Shown here: one piece after another, positions 34,945 to 46,869 of the stretch
Numbering within the stretch: position 1 is the first letter of the stretch
Layout of the letters: each line of letters opens with the position of its first letter
From: Chelonoidis abingdonii
Lineage: Eukaryota > Chordata > Testudines > Testudinidae
Direction of reading: 5' to 3'
Assembly: GCF_003597395.2 (NCBI RefSeq)
Contig: NC_133777.1
Location: 57,519,814 to 57,583,813 of the forward strand
DNA: 64,000 nt
Position numbers and translations under genes: made by a program
Notes under the pieces: generated by a model
What the model saw: only the letters and a program-made list of their open reading frames with translations
Databases searched by the model: none
What the model was told of the DNA's origin: nothing

Positions 34945-37739
34945 CAACATAGGGAAAGAAGAGAGCTGTTTTCTGACACTTTGAGGGCATGGGGTGACTT
35001 TTGTTACCAATATTCCTAAAGGCAGTGGGAGCTGGGTGGCTTAATCTAATGTAGCTCATTGTAAATTTATGGCTGGCAACAGCTTTTTATGATAAGAAAA
35101 AGCCATCATAAACCTGTGCTTCTGGGGAAGGATAACAGTATAGTATTGTAGCTATTTGATACTAAGTTCTTCATACAGTTAACAAAAAAACCTCTCCAGG
35201 CTAAAGCCTCTTTCATGGCCTGTGGGAGTGTAGTGGAAATGGTCAGTGTATGTGAAAGAGACAATGACTTTGAACGTGGATAGCTCTGCCAAAATGATAA
35301 CATGTCCTTTCTTCTACTTCATTTGCAAAATTCCCACTCTGACCATAGAAGATGAGCATTTTCAGATTCATAGCATTGGTGAGATGAGACTTTGAGACTG
35401 TAGTTTTACATACCTCTTAGTTATAAAGAATGTGTTATGTCAGCAAGGGGATAGGTTATATTTGGACACATCTTAGTAAATATCTGTAGCAGCTGGCTAT
35501 GGACCTCCCCAGACAGGTGTGAGATAACAGGAATCATCCCAGTTTTGCGTTCTCATTGGCTTTGAGGTTATCATTGGCCTTGGAAAAGAGAGGGGTAACT
35601 ATGCATTCTACTAGTGCGTGTTAATAGGAAGCCACAACATTTTCTGCATACATGAGATACCCTAGCATGAAATGAGGTGTGAGGAGAAGTCACTGGAATG
35701 GGATGTTAGCTGGACACATACACTTTGAAAAAGTAAATCTGCTTTCATCAGGATGATTTCATTCACATTTCTTAGTATAAATCATTCACCAGAAGGTGTA
35801 CATAATATAAACAATTGTGTATGTTTGGTTTATTTTGTTATAAATGAGGCTACAGCATCAATAGGTGTTTGTTCCCGGCATTAATGTTAAAGGGATAAGA
35901 TCAGACACAATCAGGACATTCCAGTCTGAGAAGATCATGTCCAATAGCATCATGTGATATAATCAGGGTCTCTTTATTGTGGTTCTGCATAGTACTTGTT
36001 AAATGCCTCTAGCTGATTGTGCAGTATTCACACAGAGCCCCAGTTCACTGACAGCCTGCCAAGGGAACCCAGACTGCAATACCCTACAAGCCGAAAGTCA
36101 TCTCACAGTGGGGCGACGCAGTGTAAGCTGCCTGCATCCCCTTTTCTTCAGGAGGCTCCTGCTCCAAATGTTTCTGGCCTGTGATGTGTGTGTAGATGAG
36201 ATGTTCCCTTCAAATGAATGGATGTTTTGTTTAAAACAATTGCTGAAATGCATGGATGCTGTGAGAGAACTGAAGGGGTTAAAAAGAGAACTCCACATAA
36301 AAAAATTAATACAGTAGATGAAAAAGAGTGGAAAGCCATCCTCTGTGGAGCTGTAGAACTGACAAGTTTGATGAAAGGTAATGTGCATAACCTATTGCTT
36401 TGTCAAACCTTAATTGCCTCATACTTTTCTGCACTATTGACCACATCTTAAAGAATGACTCCCTGTGGCTGGCCTACAGGGATCACCCTCAGAGATTCCA
36501 GTAGTTATATCCTCTGTGTCTGAGCTCCAGTATTATCTCCTTCAGGCTTTTCTTAATCAGTTTGACAAGGGCAGTTCAGATTGATCAATGTCAGTCCAGC
36601 AATGTCATTTGCAATAGTATTTCCGTGGTTTTTAGTGGGCTGCCATCTCCAGGGATGTATTAAAAGACTGCTACTTATTTTTTTTTTAAGTTCTTCTGTC
36701 TTAAATATTCAGATAGTTCTAACTGCTGCTGAGTTTTTCTTTTGAAGAACATGTAATGTGAGCTGTTGGTGTTCCACTGAGTTGGTCAACCATTAAATTT
36801 TTAGGCCCCAATTCAGCAAAACACTTAAGCACGTTTTTGTCCAACGCTTAGTAGTAAGGATTTGTACAAAGTTTTAAAGTTATCAGTGCCAGAGGTTCAA
36901 TTAAATTAACTACTTTAACTTGCCCCCAAGAGCAAGCCAAGGGCTTCTCCTAATGTGGAAAATTTATCACTGGTTGACATGGACTCAGTGTTAACACCAT
37001 GCAAATAATACATAAATATCTGGGTCAATTCCACTTACTAATCTCCTCCTCTTCCAGAATAACTTGAGACACTTCAGATATAAGAAGTAAGAGGAGGAAA
37101 TGTGTTTATCATCTGGTTTAGGATTTTATACTGCTGCCCATCTCTACTGTCTTAGCACCTTCCATGTAAGATCAATAACAATAGCAAAGCTCCTAGTGGA
37201 TTTCATGGAGTCTCTGGCTGTTCTCCCTTTCTGAGAGCAAAACTCTGCTTGGAGTAATATTTTAGGGGAGGAGTTTAATTGTAGAAGGGGATTGCAGTGT
37301 TGTAAGTGTCTTCCCTGAGGTGGAAAGTCTTTTTATCCCTGTTCACTTATTGGGACCATTAGAATATTAGCAAGTCTGGAATATTGTTGCCTTTCCCTGA
37401 AGTAGCCACTCTTCCACGTCAACAGCTTTTGGGAATATAAACAATGCAGCATTTTTTTTAGATATCTCTTGAATTGAATACAAGTGCCTTAGTTCAGCAA
37501 TGTACTTATACATGGGTAGCTTTAAGCACGTGAGTAGTCCCACTGATGTCATATGCTTGAGTACTTGGCTCAGTTGGGACCGTACTTAAATATTGCTTTT
37601 GTTTTCACTTCCTGAGGGTGGTGGGACTTCCTGCTCTAAGCAATAGTGCCATGTTTACTGCAAATTTCAGGCCACACATAATGTAGTTGAGAGATAGTTA
37701 AGATCTCATATGAGTTTTGCTTTCTGGGTCTATTTTATG
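34945..37739. other. No gene seen; two palindromic repeat relics
   Basis: Relics of the palindromic repeat lie at about 36803-36850 ('ggccccaattcagcaaaaca cttaagcacg') and 37485-37590. The 104-codon frame from 36003 is not supported by splice signals or a known domain. Confidence 0.45.
37485..37590. repeat. Short palindromic MITE relic
   Basis: 'gccttagttcagcaatgtac ttatac' on the left and 'atgcttgagtacttggctca gttgggacc' on the right flank a central 'gtgagtagtcccactgatgt'. This matches the layout of the copy at 9658-9770. Confidence 0.55.
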
Positions 37740-38190
37740 TGTTGTGTCTTGGATTCCCTGATGTTCTATGGTGTATGTGGGATTGTGGAAGGGCATTGCT
37801 TGGAAAGCACCTAATCAACTCCTGTTACCCCAGCCCTGAGTCAGGGGGAATGGATTGGGGCTGGGTAAATAGCCAGCGCTTGTCTGGGAACTGCCCGCAC
37901 CTGCCAGCCTCATTAGCAGGAGCTAGAAGGCTGGTAGGTAGTGGAAGAAGTGGGGTGGAGACCAGGAGGAGGTCTGGCTCAGAGGGAGGAAGGAACCTAC
38001 TAATCTGCTGCTGGTCAGGCCTCTGTGAGGCCAAGCCGTGTAAATAGCCTGTAAATAGTGGGAAACTGGTGGTGGGAAACAGACCCAAAATAAAGAGCAC
38101 GGGTGTTACACAAGCTTGGAGTGTCCCTGAGTTTTTAAGGAGCAGGGCCAAGGGGCTGAATCCAATGGGGCATAGCATACACCCCGTTAC
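37740..38190 (+). repeat. Unclassified GC-richer repeat, LTR-like 3' end
   Basis: It contains 'ccctgagtcaggg', a polyadenylation-type AATAAA near 38090, and ends near 'caccccgttaca', which looks like an LTR end. TTTATG is found close to both edges, but no clean adjacent target duplication was found. The open frames at 37739-38178 have no known domain. Confidence 0.35.
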
Positions 38191-38402
38191 AGGGATTTAT
38201 GAAAAACTGATTAGGTCAAGAGTGCCTGCTGGTGCCGATGTCATGAAGGAAGTGTCTTGAACAATCAGATAGCAGTGTTGTGAATAATAAGAACTTCGCT
38301 AAGGATGGACTTTTTGATTACGTTTAAAAAAATAACCTCATCACATCTGTTCTTTCTGTGAAAAGCCTATAGCTGATTAGTTCGGATTCATCTTGTTTCC
38401 TC

Positions 38403-38435
<33 letters not shown>

Positions 38436-38526
38436 CACAAATACCAAGAGAGCACTATGAAAGAGTCTGGTCTCAAAATTGCTTATTACAATTTTTTTTC
38501 CTAACGAATTCCTTCTCTCCCCTGTG
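38191..38526. other. No gene seen; GA/CA simple repeat
   Basis: A (GA)n-(GACA)n microsatellite lies at about 38403-38440. Nothing else was recognised. Confidence 0.6.
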
Positions 38527-38534
38527 GTCTAGCT

Positions 38535-39521
38535 CAGAGGTGAGCAAACTTTTTGGCCCAAGGGCCGTATGTGGGTATGGAAATTGTACAGTGGGCCGTC
38601 AATGCTCACAAAATTGGAATTGGGGTGAGGGCTCTGGCTGGGGGTGTGGGCTGAGCAGTGGGGCCAGAAATGAGAAGTTCAGAGTTCATGAGGAGGCTCC
38701 AGGCTGGGGCAGGGGTTGGGGAGCAGGGGGTTGAGGGCTCTGGCTGGAGGTGAGGGCTCTGAGATGGGGCTGGGGATAACGGATTTGAGGTGTAAGAGGG
38801 TGCTCCAGGCTGCGACTGAGGGGTTTGCAGGGTGGAAGGGAGGCTGGGGCTGGGGCATGGGCATGGGGAGGGGTGAGGACTCTGGTTGGGGATGCAGGCT
38901 CTGGGGTGGGGCCAGAAATGAGGAGTTCAGAGTGAGTGAGGGGGCTCCAGGCTGGGGCAGGGGATTGGGATGTGTGGGGAGGGCTCCAGCTGGGCGTGCA
39001 GGCTCTGGGGTGAGGGTGGGGCTGGGAATGAGGGGTTTGGGGTTCAGGAAGGTGCTCTGGGCTGGGATTGAGGGGTTCGGAGGGCAAGGGGGGATCAGGG
39101 CTGGGGCAGGGGATTGGGGCACGGGATGGGCTCAGGAGTGCAGGCTCCGAGTGGTGCTTACCTCAAGCAGGTCTCGGAAGCAGTAGCATGTCCTCCCTCC
39201 GGCTCCTACATGGACACACGGGAAGGCAGCTCTGCGCGCTGACCTGTCCACAGGTGCCATCCCTGCAGCTCCCACTGGCTGCAGTTCACAGCCAATGGGA
39301 GCTGCAGGGGCAGTGCTTGAGGTGGGGGCAGTGCGCAGAGCCCCATGGTTGCCCCTTTACATAGGAGCTGGAGGAGGGACATGCCACTGCTTCCAGGAGC
39401 TGCACGGAGCTATGGTGCACAGAGCGACCCCTGACCTCGCTCCTTGGCTGGAGCTCAAGGGACGGATTAAATTGGCTGGTGGGCCACAAGTCACCAGCGG
39501 GCCGTAGTTTGCCTGCCCCTG
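38535..39521. mobile_element. hAT element, 987 bp, filled with G-rich minisatellite
   Basis: Perfect 8-bp target duplications, GTCTAGCT, flank it at 38527-38534 and 39522-39529. The ends CAGAGGTGAGCAAACTTTTT and 'gggccgtagtttgcctgccc ctg' are inverted repeats. The interior from about 38620 to 39150 is an imperfect G-rich minisatellite with words such as 'ggctctggggtggggc', 'aatgaggagttcagagt' and 'gctccaggctggggcagggg'. The long open frames on both strands here are products of this composition. No transposase is seen. Confidence 0.92.
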
Positions 39522-39529
39522 GTCTAGCT

Positions 39530-42500
39530 GAACCCCCATCTGAGACAAGGCAACATTTTGGGAAGGCCCATTGTTTTCAAGGTAGGAAAACATTGTGAGG
39601 CTGGCTATGAATCAAGATACAGAAGTTCAGATAGTCTTTGGCATTCTGGGGAGTACTGGAAATCCAGTCAATAAAACTCATACAATAAAAATACTGCTAC
39701 AGTGATCATTGGAGATGGGGTGATGAGGCTGAGCACAGATCTAAATAAGGCTAGATCAGATTTAGATTGGTCTATACTGAAATCCCACTATCTGTTTTCA
39801 TGAAATTTTGACTTAGTGATGGTTGGCCCTTATGTCAAATGGGCTACAGAAAAGACATTTATTCTGAATGATAGAGGGATGTTCTGTATTGCATATATCC
39901 CTCTATTATACACACACATACACACACACACATTGAGAGGCAGTGATTTTTTTATTTTCCTTGGGCTGAGGTTTCCTTTTCTTTTAAGTCAATACACTTG
40001 CATGAAGCCCAGTTGTGCTCCTCCTGTGCACTGCATACCAGACAATGATGGAGAGCAGTATTTTAAAATCACGAGTCTGGTGTGATGGTCAGGAGAGGTA
40101 GGCAGGGAGGAATGAAAACTGGTCACTTAAATCCCAAGCATTTTTACTGGAACCTGGGGATGTTTTTTTTTTTAAAACAGGACCAGCCCTTTGGTGTTTT
40201 GAAAGCATTGAAATGTAATCATAATACAAAACATATGAAAACTACAGGTGTCCTAGAGCCTGATCCAAAGCCTACTAAAGTCAACAACAGTTTTTCCATT
40301 GATTTCAGTAGTATTTGAATCAGGCCCTTAGTCTTCTCTATAATTAAACAATGAATGATACGTATAATTCCAAGAGACCACAGAAGAGTATCTGAAGCAT
40401 GTCAAGTTGTTCTGGAAGAGGAGATTAGTAAGTCGAATTGCCCCAGATATTTATGTATTATTTGCATTGTGTTAATACTAAATCCATGTCAACCAGTGAT
40501 AGACTTTCTACATTTGGAGAAGCCTTTGATTTGCTCTGAGGGTAAGGTAGAGTAGCTCATTTAATTGAACCTCTACCATTGATAACTTTGTCTTTGTACA
40601 AATTTATTTAAACTTAGCTCAAAAATGGAAGTAAATTCAGGAAAGATGCATGTTTCTTCTAAATATGTTTCACTGGACTATTGTATCTATTTGTGTTACA
40701 AATTCTTAGTATTTAGTAGACATCGTCTAGTAACATCATGAAAGACTATCTTTTGATATTTTGATAAACATGTTCTTAGGAAAATGATTTTTATAATTTC
40801 TTGTCTATAACATAAATATGCATAAAAGAAAAACACATAAATTAAAGTCTCCGAATACAAGGTATATTCCATTTAAAATTGAACTTCATCTGGATCAAAC
40901 AGGAAGAGGATCTAAGTTCACACTCCAAGAACACTGAGAATTCATTTATTTGTCCTGTAGTTCTCCAGTAAAACTGTGGCAGTACAAAAATGGTACATGA
41001 AGTAAAATCATGATGATATATTGAATGGCATAGTTTGAGCATACAGTTATACTATCTTTATTTTAAATATTTCATGTCCATGAGTATAAAATCAGTTATA
41101 AATATAAGCACTGTCATATAAACGTTGTTATAGATGGTATTGTACAATGAAACGTTTCATAAATGCAGTAGCATACTATAAATATACAGTGCTACTTAAA
41201 ATATAGTGATGGTTACATAGTAATGGTCCCTCCTTATACTTCCAGTTTTTCCTGTTTAACTTCAAATGAACAGTTTTGCTTTTTGGCTTGGCCTGATCAC
41301 TTACAGAGGAACTTGATGAAGGCTTGTGGAGAGTGTTTATGTAAGCTCAGAGGGAGACCAGAGCTTTTCTTGAGCGATTAATGTTCCAAAAAAGGCTTTA
41401 AAGGAGTTGCCTGAAATCATCTAGAATACCAAGTCTGGGTGCTTAGAAACCAAGTATACTCAAAATAAGCTAGTGGTGTGGTGTTGATTCACCAAGTTGT
41501 CAAATTTCCTAAAATGAAGTGGTAGCGAATTCAAAAACTTTATTGGAAGCTATCGGTGAGGGGTAAATTGCTGACCGAATCTGAATTGCTTGTTATGGTA
41601 ATAGGTTTGGTTTGTTGCACTGGAAGAAATGGCCTCTTTTGACAGACAACTCTTACCTGGCTGCTTTAGAGCACAACACTGATGTATGTGTTAAATAATC
41701 TTCTATTGCCCTTTCTATGACCATGGTCTCCCAGAACTTCCAAGTCACAAAATGGAGAAATGTACTAATCCCATTTTCTGTTCAGTAAGGAATGCCTTCC
41801 TCTAGTCTATGGTTTCAGTTTTCCATTGTTAATGGTTTTACAGGTGAGCTGGCTGCCAGCAGACACCTTTTGTTTCAGAGCTAATTAAATTTCTCTTTGT
41901 TGTTTTCATTTTAAAGAAGGGTTAAAAGCTAGATTGTCAAATACTGCACCTGAATATTACATATAGCTTTCAGACTTTGTGTTCATTAGGAATCTACAGA
42001 TTTAGAAACTGAAAACTCAGGGTTGTCTGTATATGTTATAAACTTGTTCTGAAATGTTTGTCAAAGATGGGTAAGTGTTTATAGTTACAGTTAAATCTAG
42101 TTACCCTTATTTCATGAACATTTGTTATAAAATGTGTTGCCTGGTTAATAACAGATCAGCTTGAATATAAGCCGATAAAAGTTAGTCTACTAATAACAGT
42201 AGCCATTAAGTTTGTCCACCAAAATTTATCAATTATATTCAGATTATTATTCAGACTCTCTTTGCATTATACTGTTTTGATCAAATATAAGTAGTTAATC
42301 GTTATAGATTAGATTAATATTTCTTGGATTATTATTAAGCACTAGCACATTTTCTTCGCTAATTCAAATAGGAAATTGCAGTTTCGTTTGTTCCTACATT
42401 AGAATGTCATCATATTTTTGCCTGTAAATGTGATTTCTTGTAAATTGACTTCCTTTCTATACATTTGTTTGCAAATTATTATACTACAATCTTGAACAAA

Positions 42501-43525
42501 GTGTTTACATTATTAAAAAGCATCTGTTAGAATTAAGATGATCTTAATTGAAAATCACTATCATGCCATAAAAGGAGCAACATTTTTTTTTCATGGTTTA
42601 AAAAAACCAAACACACCAGAATTGTGTCTCTTTCCTGGAAACTGTCCCATCTCTCCCAACCTCCCCGCCCCTGCCCAGAACACCCAGGATTCAGAGGCCT
42701 TTGCTTGTAGGAATAATGCCAAATCCATTAATGAAAGCTCTCATTTCCCACTCAACCTTTTACTACTTGGTTGTTCCTGGACATCTTTGGTATGATATTG
42801 GCTTCTGTTCGTCTCTCTGTCAACCACAAAGATAATGTGTTACTCAGTTTTCATGGCATCTTATAACTTGGAGATGTACTGTAATAAGTTATCAAAACCA
42901 AATATACTAAGCTTAAAATGCATCCAAATGAAATAGTTTGCTGCGAGGGAGGGATGTAACCATATCAGGTGAATAAGAACCTCTGCACTCTGAGACTTTT
43001 CCCGAGAGTAAAACAAAACAAAACTACATTTCTTTGAACTTCAGAAAAGTGTAGTTAGTTTTTCTCATTAATGTGGCATTTTTACATGTTTTTATTCATC
43101 TGCCTTCAGCAAGAAACGGAAGCAACAAAATCCTTTTAAAAATGATTTTAATGGTATTTCTGACCTTTCTAGGAAATATACAGAATCCTGTTCAAGTTAG
43201 ATTTCCGTTAGTGGTTTTCAGGCACAAGAAATGTGGCTAAGATTCCAGTGAAGCAAGCAAACGTTGTGGTACTTATCCTGGGTTCGTATCCCAGGTGAGC
43301 TCTCAACTTTTACACACACTGATTTCTCTGCAGGAAATCCTGTTCCCTCCTCTGTGGCCATGGGGAGCTGTGCAGAGTGTTAATACCCCTGAGCCATTAG
43401 ACATCAGTGCATAGCTGGCAGAAGATCAGTTGCTATGAAGGCTTCCATGTATGGCAAAGAAAGCTTATAATTGCCCCGTTCAAGCTATTCCAGTTATTGG
43501 GCAGAAGAAGCCTCTGCAGAGTGGT
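39530..43525. other. No gene seen; CA microsatellite and a palindromic relic
   Basis: A short (CA)n tract lies at about 39910-39932. A palindromic repeat 'gcctgatccaaagcctacta ... ttgaatcaggccc' occupies about 40256-40328. Sequence from 40330 to 42540 is very AT-rich. Possible Pol III box-like words near 43231-43310 are discussed under findings. Confidence 0.45.
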
Positions 43526-43533
43526 TCTGCAAC

Positions 43534-45227
43534 TAGGGTTGCCAACTTTCTCATTGCACAAAACTGAGCACACTTGCCCTGCCCCTTCTCTGAGGTCCCT
43601 CCTCCACTGAATACAGCCCCCTCCCTCTGTTGCTCACTCTCCCCCACCCTCACTCACTTTCACTGGGCTAGGGCAGAGAGTTGGGGTGAAGGCTCTGGGT
43701 GGGGCCAGAAACGAGGGGTTCAGGATGCAGGAGGAGGCTCTGGACTGGGGCAGGGGGTTGGGGTGCAGGAGGGGGTGAGGGCTCCAACTGAGGGTGCAGG
43801 CTCTGGGGTGAGGCTAGGGATGAGGAGTTTGGAGTACAGAAGGGGGCTCTGGGCTGGGGCCAAGGGGTTTGGAGTGCGGGAGCAGGCTCAGGGCTGGGGC
43901 AGGGGATTGAGGTGTGGGAGAGGGTGCAGGCTCTGGCTTGTGGTGTGGGCTCTGGGGTGGGGCCAGAGATGAGAGCTTTGGGATGCAGAAGGGAGGTGGT
44001 AAAATTTGTAGATGATAGAAAATTAGTCAAGATAGCTAAGTCCAAAGCACACTGCGAAGAGTTACAAAGGGATCTCGCAAAATGGGGTGACTGGGCAATA
44101 CAATGGCAGAGGAAATTCAGTGTTGATAAATGTAAAGTAATGCACTTGGCAAAATATAATCCCAAATATACATACAAAATGATGGGGTTTAAAATAAATG
44201 TATCAGAGGGATAAATATCAGGGAGGGAAAGGAATTATTTAAGCTTAGTACCAATGTGGACACAAGAACAAATGGATATGAACTGGACACTAGGAAGTTA
44301 AGACTTGAAATTAGACNAGATCTTGGGATCTGAGTTACTGCAGAGAATTCTTTCCTGGGTGCTGGCTGGTGAGTCTTGCCCACATGCTCAGGGTTTAACT
44401 GATCGCCATATTTAGGGTTGGGAAGGAATTTTCCTCCAGGGAAGATTGGCAGAAACCCTGGAGGTTTTTCGCCTTCCTCTGCAGCATGGGGCATGGGTCA
44501 CTTGCTGGAGGATTCCCTGCACCTTGAGGTCTTTAAATCATGATTTGAGGACTTTAGTAGCTCAGACATAGGTTAGGGATTTGTTACAGGAGTGAGTGGG
44601 TGAGATTCTGTGGCCTCCATTGTGCAGGAGGTCAGACTAGATGATCATAATGGTCCCTTTTGACCTTAAGTCTATGAATCTATGAGGGGATCAAGGGGTT
44701 TGGAGTATGGATTTGAGGTGAGGGTTTGGGGTCTGGGAGGGAGTTTGGGTGCGAGAGGGGGTTCTGACCTCGGGCAGGGGGTTCTGGCTGTGGGGTCTGG
44801 GAGGGAGTTTTGGTGCTGGAGGGGGTTACAACCTGAGGCAGGAGGTTCAGGGTGTGGGCTCTGGCCAAGCAGTGCTTACCTCAGGCGGTTCGTGGTTGGT
44901 GGTGTGGTGGGCCTAAGGCATGATCCCTTCCTGCCCTGGTTCAGCGCTGTTCCCAGAAATGACCACCATGTCCAGCCACATGGCTCTGTGCGTGCTGCGT
45001 GCGCCCCACCCCCGCCACTGCCATTGGCCACGGTTCTAGACCTATGCCTAGGGGCTGGCCACTTCCAGGAAACTGCAGAGTCATGGCAGGCAGGGAGCCT
45101 GCCTTAGCCCTGCTGCGCCACTGACCGGACTTTAAATGGCCCAGTCAGCGGTTTTGAACTGGAGCCGTCAGGGTCCCTTTTCAACCGGGCGTTCTGCTAA
45201 AAAGAAAATGGACACCTGGCAACCCTA
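43534..45227. mobile_element. hAT element with G-rich minisatellite, interrupted by CR1
   Basis: Termini TAGGGTTGCCAACTTT and GACACCTGGCAACCCTA share the inverted repeat TAGGGTTGCCA. Flanks TCTGCAAC (43526-43533) and TCTGCAGC (45228-45235) form an 8-bp target duplication with one mismatch. The interior at 43690-43990 and 44690-44880 has the same style of G-rich minisatellite as 38535-39521. A CR1 fragment (43993-44685) separates the two minisatellite parts. No transposase frame is present. Confidence 0.85.
43993..44685 (+). mobile_element. CR1 fragment, internally deleted, inserted in hAT element
   Basis: It begins in RT at KFVDDRKLVK (the FADD catalytic motif with Ala replaced by Val), continues 'HCEELQRDLAKWGDWAIQWQ' to about 44205, then jumps to the distal 3' region from about 44215. 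The 3' UTR has 'ggtgagtcttgcccacatgc' and 'actagatgatcataatggtc', and ends 'tctatgaatctatga', the typical CR1 tail. The middle RT-terminal segment present in the copy at 4385-5996 is missing. An N lies at 44317. Confidence 0.9.
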
Positions 45228-45235
45228 TCTGCAGC

Positions 45236-46130
45236 TGATCTGGGGCCTGGCAGACAGGAGTCTTTTTTCCCCTTACCTACCATGCATCTTCCTAGCCCCT
45301 GGCCCCATTTACTAGGCTGGATATTGGGCTTGGGTGGTGGATATAATAGGCCAGAGGAGGCTAAGTCTCCTCTGATGCAGCTGCCGCCAACCTCACCACT
45401 GGATGCCTGGGCTGTAGTGGCCTGCCTCTTCTCATCCCTGTTCCGCCGCTTCCCTGAGGCCCCCACCGCCCGCTGTTGCCTTGCCGCTCCTCTCCAGCTC
45501 TCTTCCACTCCACCACCTCTCTCCGGATGTCCCCAGCTCTGCTCGCTGTGTCTCTCCTCTTCCCCCTTCTCTGATCGGCACCCCCCACTACCGGTCATTG
45601 CATGCGTTCCTCCTTTCTCTTCCCCCCCCCCCCCCCGCCCACCGCTGCCACTCACCACATCTCTCTACCTGGCCCATAGCTGTTTGGAGTGTTCCCAAGT
45701 AAGCAGCAGGCCGGCGGTAATTTAGGGGTACCTGGGGGCAGCGAATGCTCCTCCCAAGTTTTTTTTACTTGTTCAAGTTCTGCAATGGTGAGAGGACCAC
45801 TCGGCTCGGCGGAGCAATGGAGAGAGCGAGTGGCGGGGGCCTCAGAGGAAGGGGGGGGGTGGTTGTGGAGGATAGGAGGGATGCAGTGAGCAGCGGCAGA
45901 CAGGCCAAGCAGGGGCGGGAGGAGAGGAGGGGGACAAGTAGTGAGTGATGGCGGGGGGCCAATTGGGGGGAAGAGAAGAGGTATGCATGCAGCAAGCAGT
46001 GGCGAGAAGGCCAAGCAGGGGAGATGGCAGGGCCTGGGGCGGAGGAGGGGTGGAGTGTGGACAGGGCCGCAGGTGGTATTGGTATTGCTGCCCTTGGTAT
46101 TGGGGTCTGGATTTCAGCCAAAGTGCAGAC
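45236..46130. repeat. GC-rich unclassified repeat with pyrimidine and purine halves
   Basis: Positions about 45420-45660 are C/T-rich ('cctcttcccccttctct', a C-run near 45627-45640). Positions about 45830-46060 are G/A-rich ('gcgggaggagaggagggg', 'ggcggaggaggggtgg'). They look like two decayed arms of a large inverted repeat. Long open frames on both strands are composition artefacts without a known domain. No terminal repeat with target duplication was found. Confidence 0.4.
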
Positions 46131-46744
46131 AGAAAAGAGCAATGGGGTCACTTAGCATATTTAAAACAAAACTAGTCTCACTTTATTCTGAAGAAAAGTA
46201 TTGCTTGATGTTCTATTGCTGCTTTCTTATTCAGCACAGAAAGCAAATCCTTAGCTGACCAGTGGGCACACCTGGTTATTGAGTCCTGCTGCATCTCTCA
46301 TAGTTGTTTGGTAGCTTCACTGTACCTTATACTTAAAGACAAAAACATGACCCCAGTGGGTGACCATTAGTGATAAGTGTTGTGCAAGCTTTAGAGAACT
46401 TCTGTGGTTTAATCTGTATTGATGGGTCATTTCTGTGGATTCTCCAGGGTTGAAATCGCCTGAAAAATGCAGCAAGGAAGATCTAATTCCCATGGGACAG
46501 CATCCAGGGTGCTACTTGCCGAAAGGATAGCCCTGATTTTTGAAAGTGGATGAACTGTGGTATTCTGTAGTGTTACCACAGTCACTCCACTTTCCACAGA
46601 CTGAAACACACGTAATCTGATTGGAGATTTAAAAAAAAATATTTTGAGCTTCTGCAGCAAAAGAATTGCCATTTTTCGTTACATTTAGATGTCAATTGTT
46701 CCTGCAAACTTGATTTCTGTTCATGCAACAAAATTTGAGGTCCA

Positions 46745-46869
46745 TGGGCAAGTTACTTCACTTCTCTGTGCCTTTCACTGTATGTTAAATGGGGATAATG
46801 CTACCTACTTTCATTTGTAAAATGCTTTGAGATCTAGGGCTCTCAACATGAGAGTTGATTACTATTATC
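46745..46869 (+). mobile_element. MIR/CORE-type SINE fragment
   Basis: The phrases 'acttctctgtgcctttcact', 'ttaaatggggataatgctac' and 'gtaaaatgctttgagatcta', followed by 'attactattat', match the middle and tail of MIR-like SINEs found across amniotes. The tRNA-derived head is missing. Confidence 0.7.

Noticed and set aside
36003..36317. Frame with 'TQSPSSLTA', briefly resembling an immunoglobulin kappa segment
   Set aside because: Only a few residues match. There are no framework cysteines or tryptophan in position, no leader and no recombination signal.
38679..39186. Open frames of 113-156 codons on both strands
   Set aside because: They lie in the G-rich minisatellite of a hAT element. 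Low-complexity Pro/Ser/Leu or Gly/Arg/Trp composition on both strands is a sign of base composition, not of protein coding.
43574..44177. Open frames of 132 and 169 codons on opposite strands
   Set aside because: They span the minisatellite and run into the CR1 insertion, with proline- or glycine-rich repeats. They cross transposon boundaries, which a real gene would not do here.
45197..46151. Several 120-153 codon frames in all orientations
   Set aside because: All arise from the pyrimidine/purine-rich block. No domain was recognised and they overlap each other.
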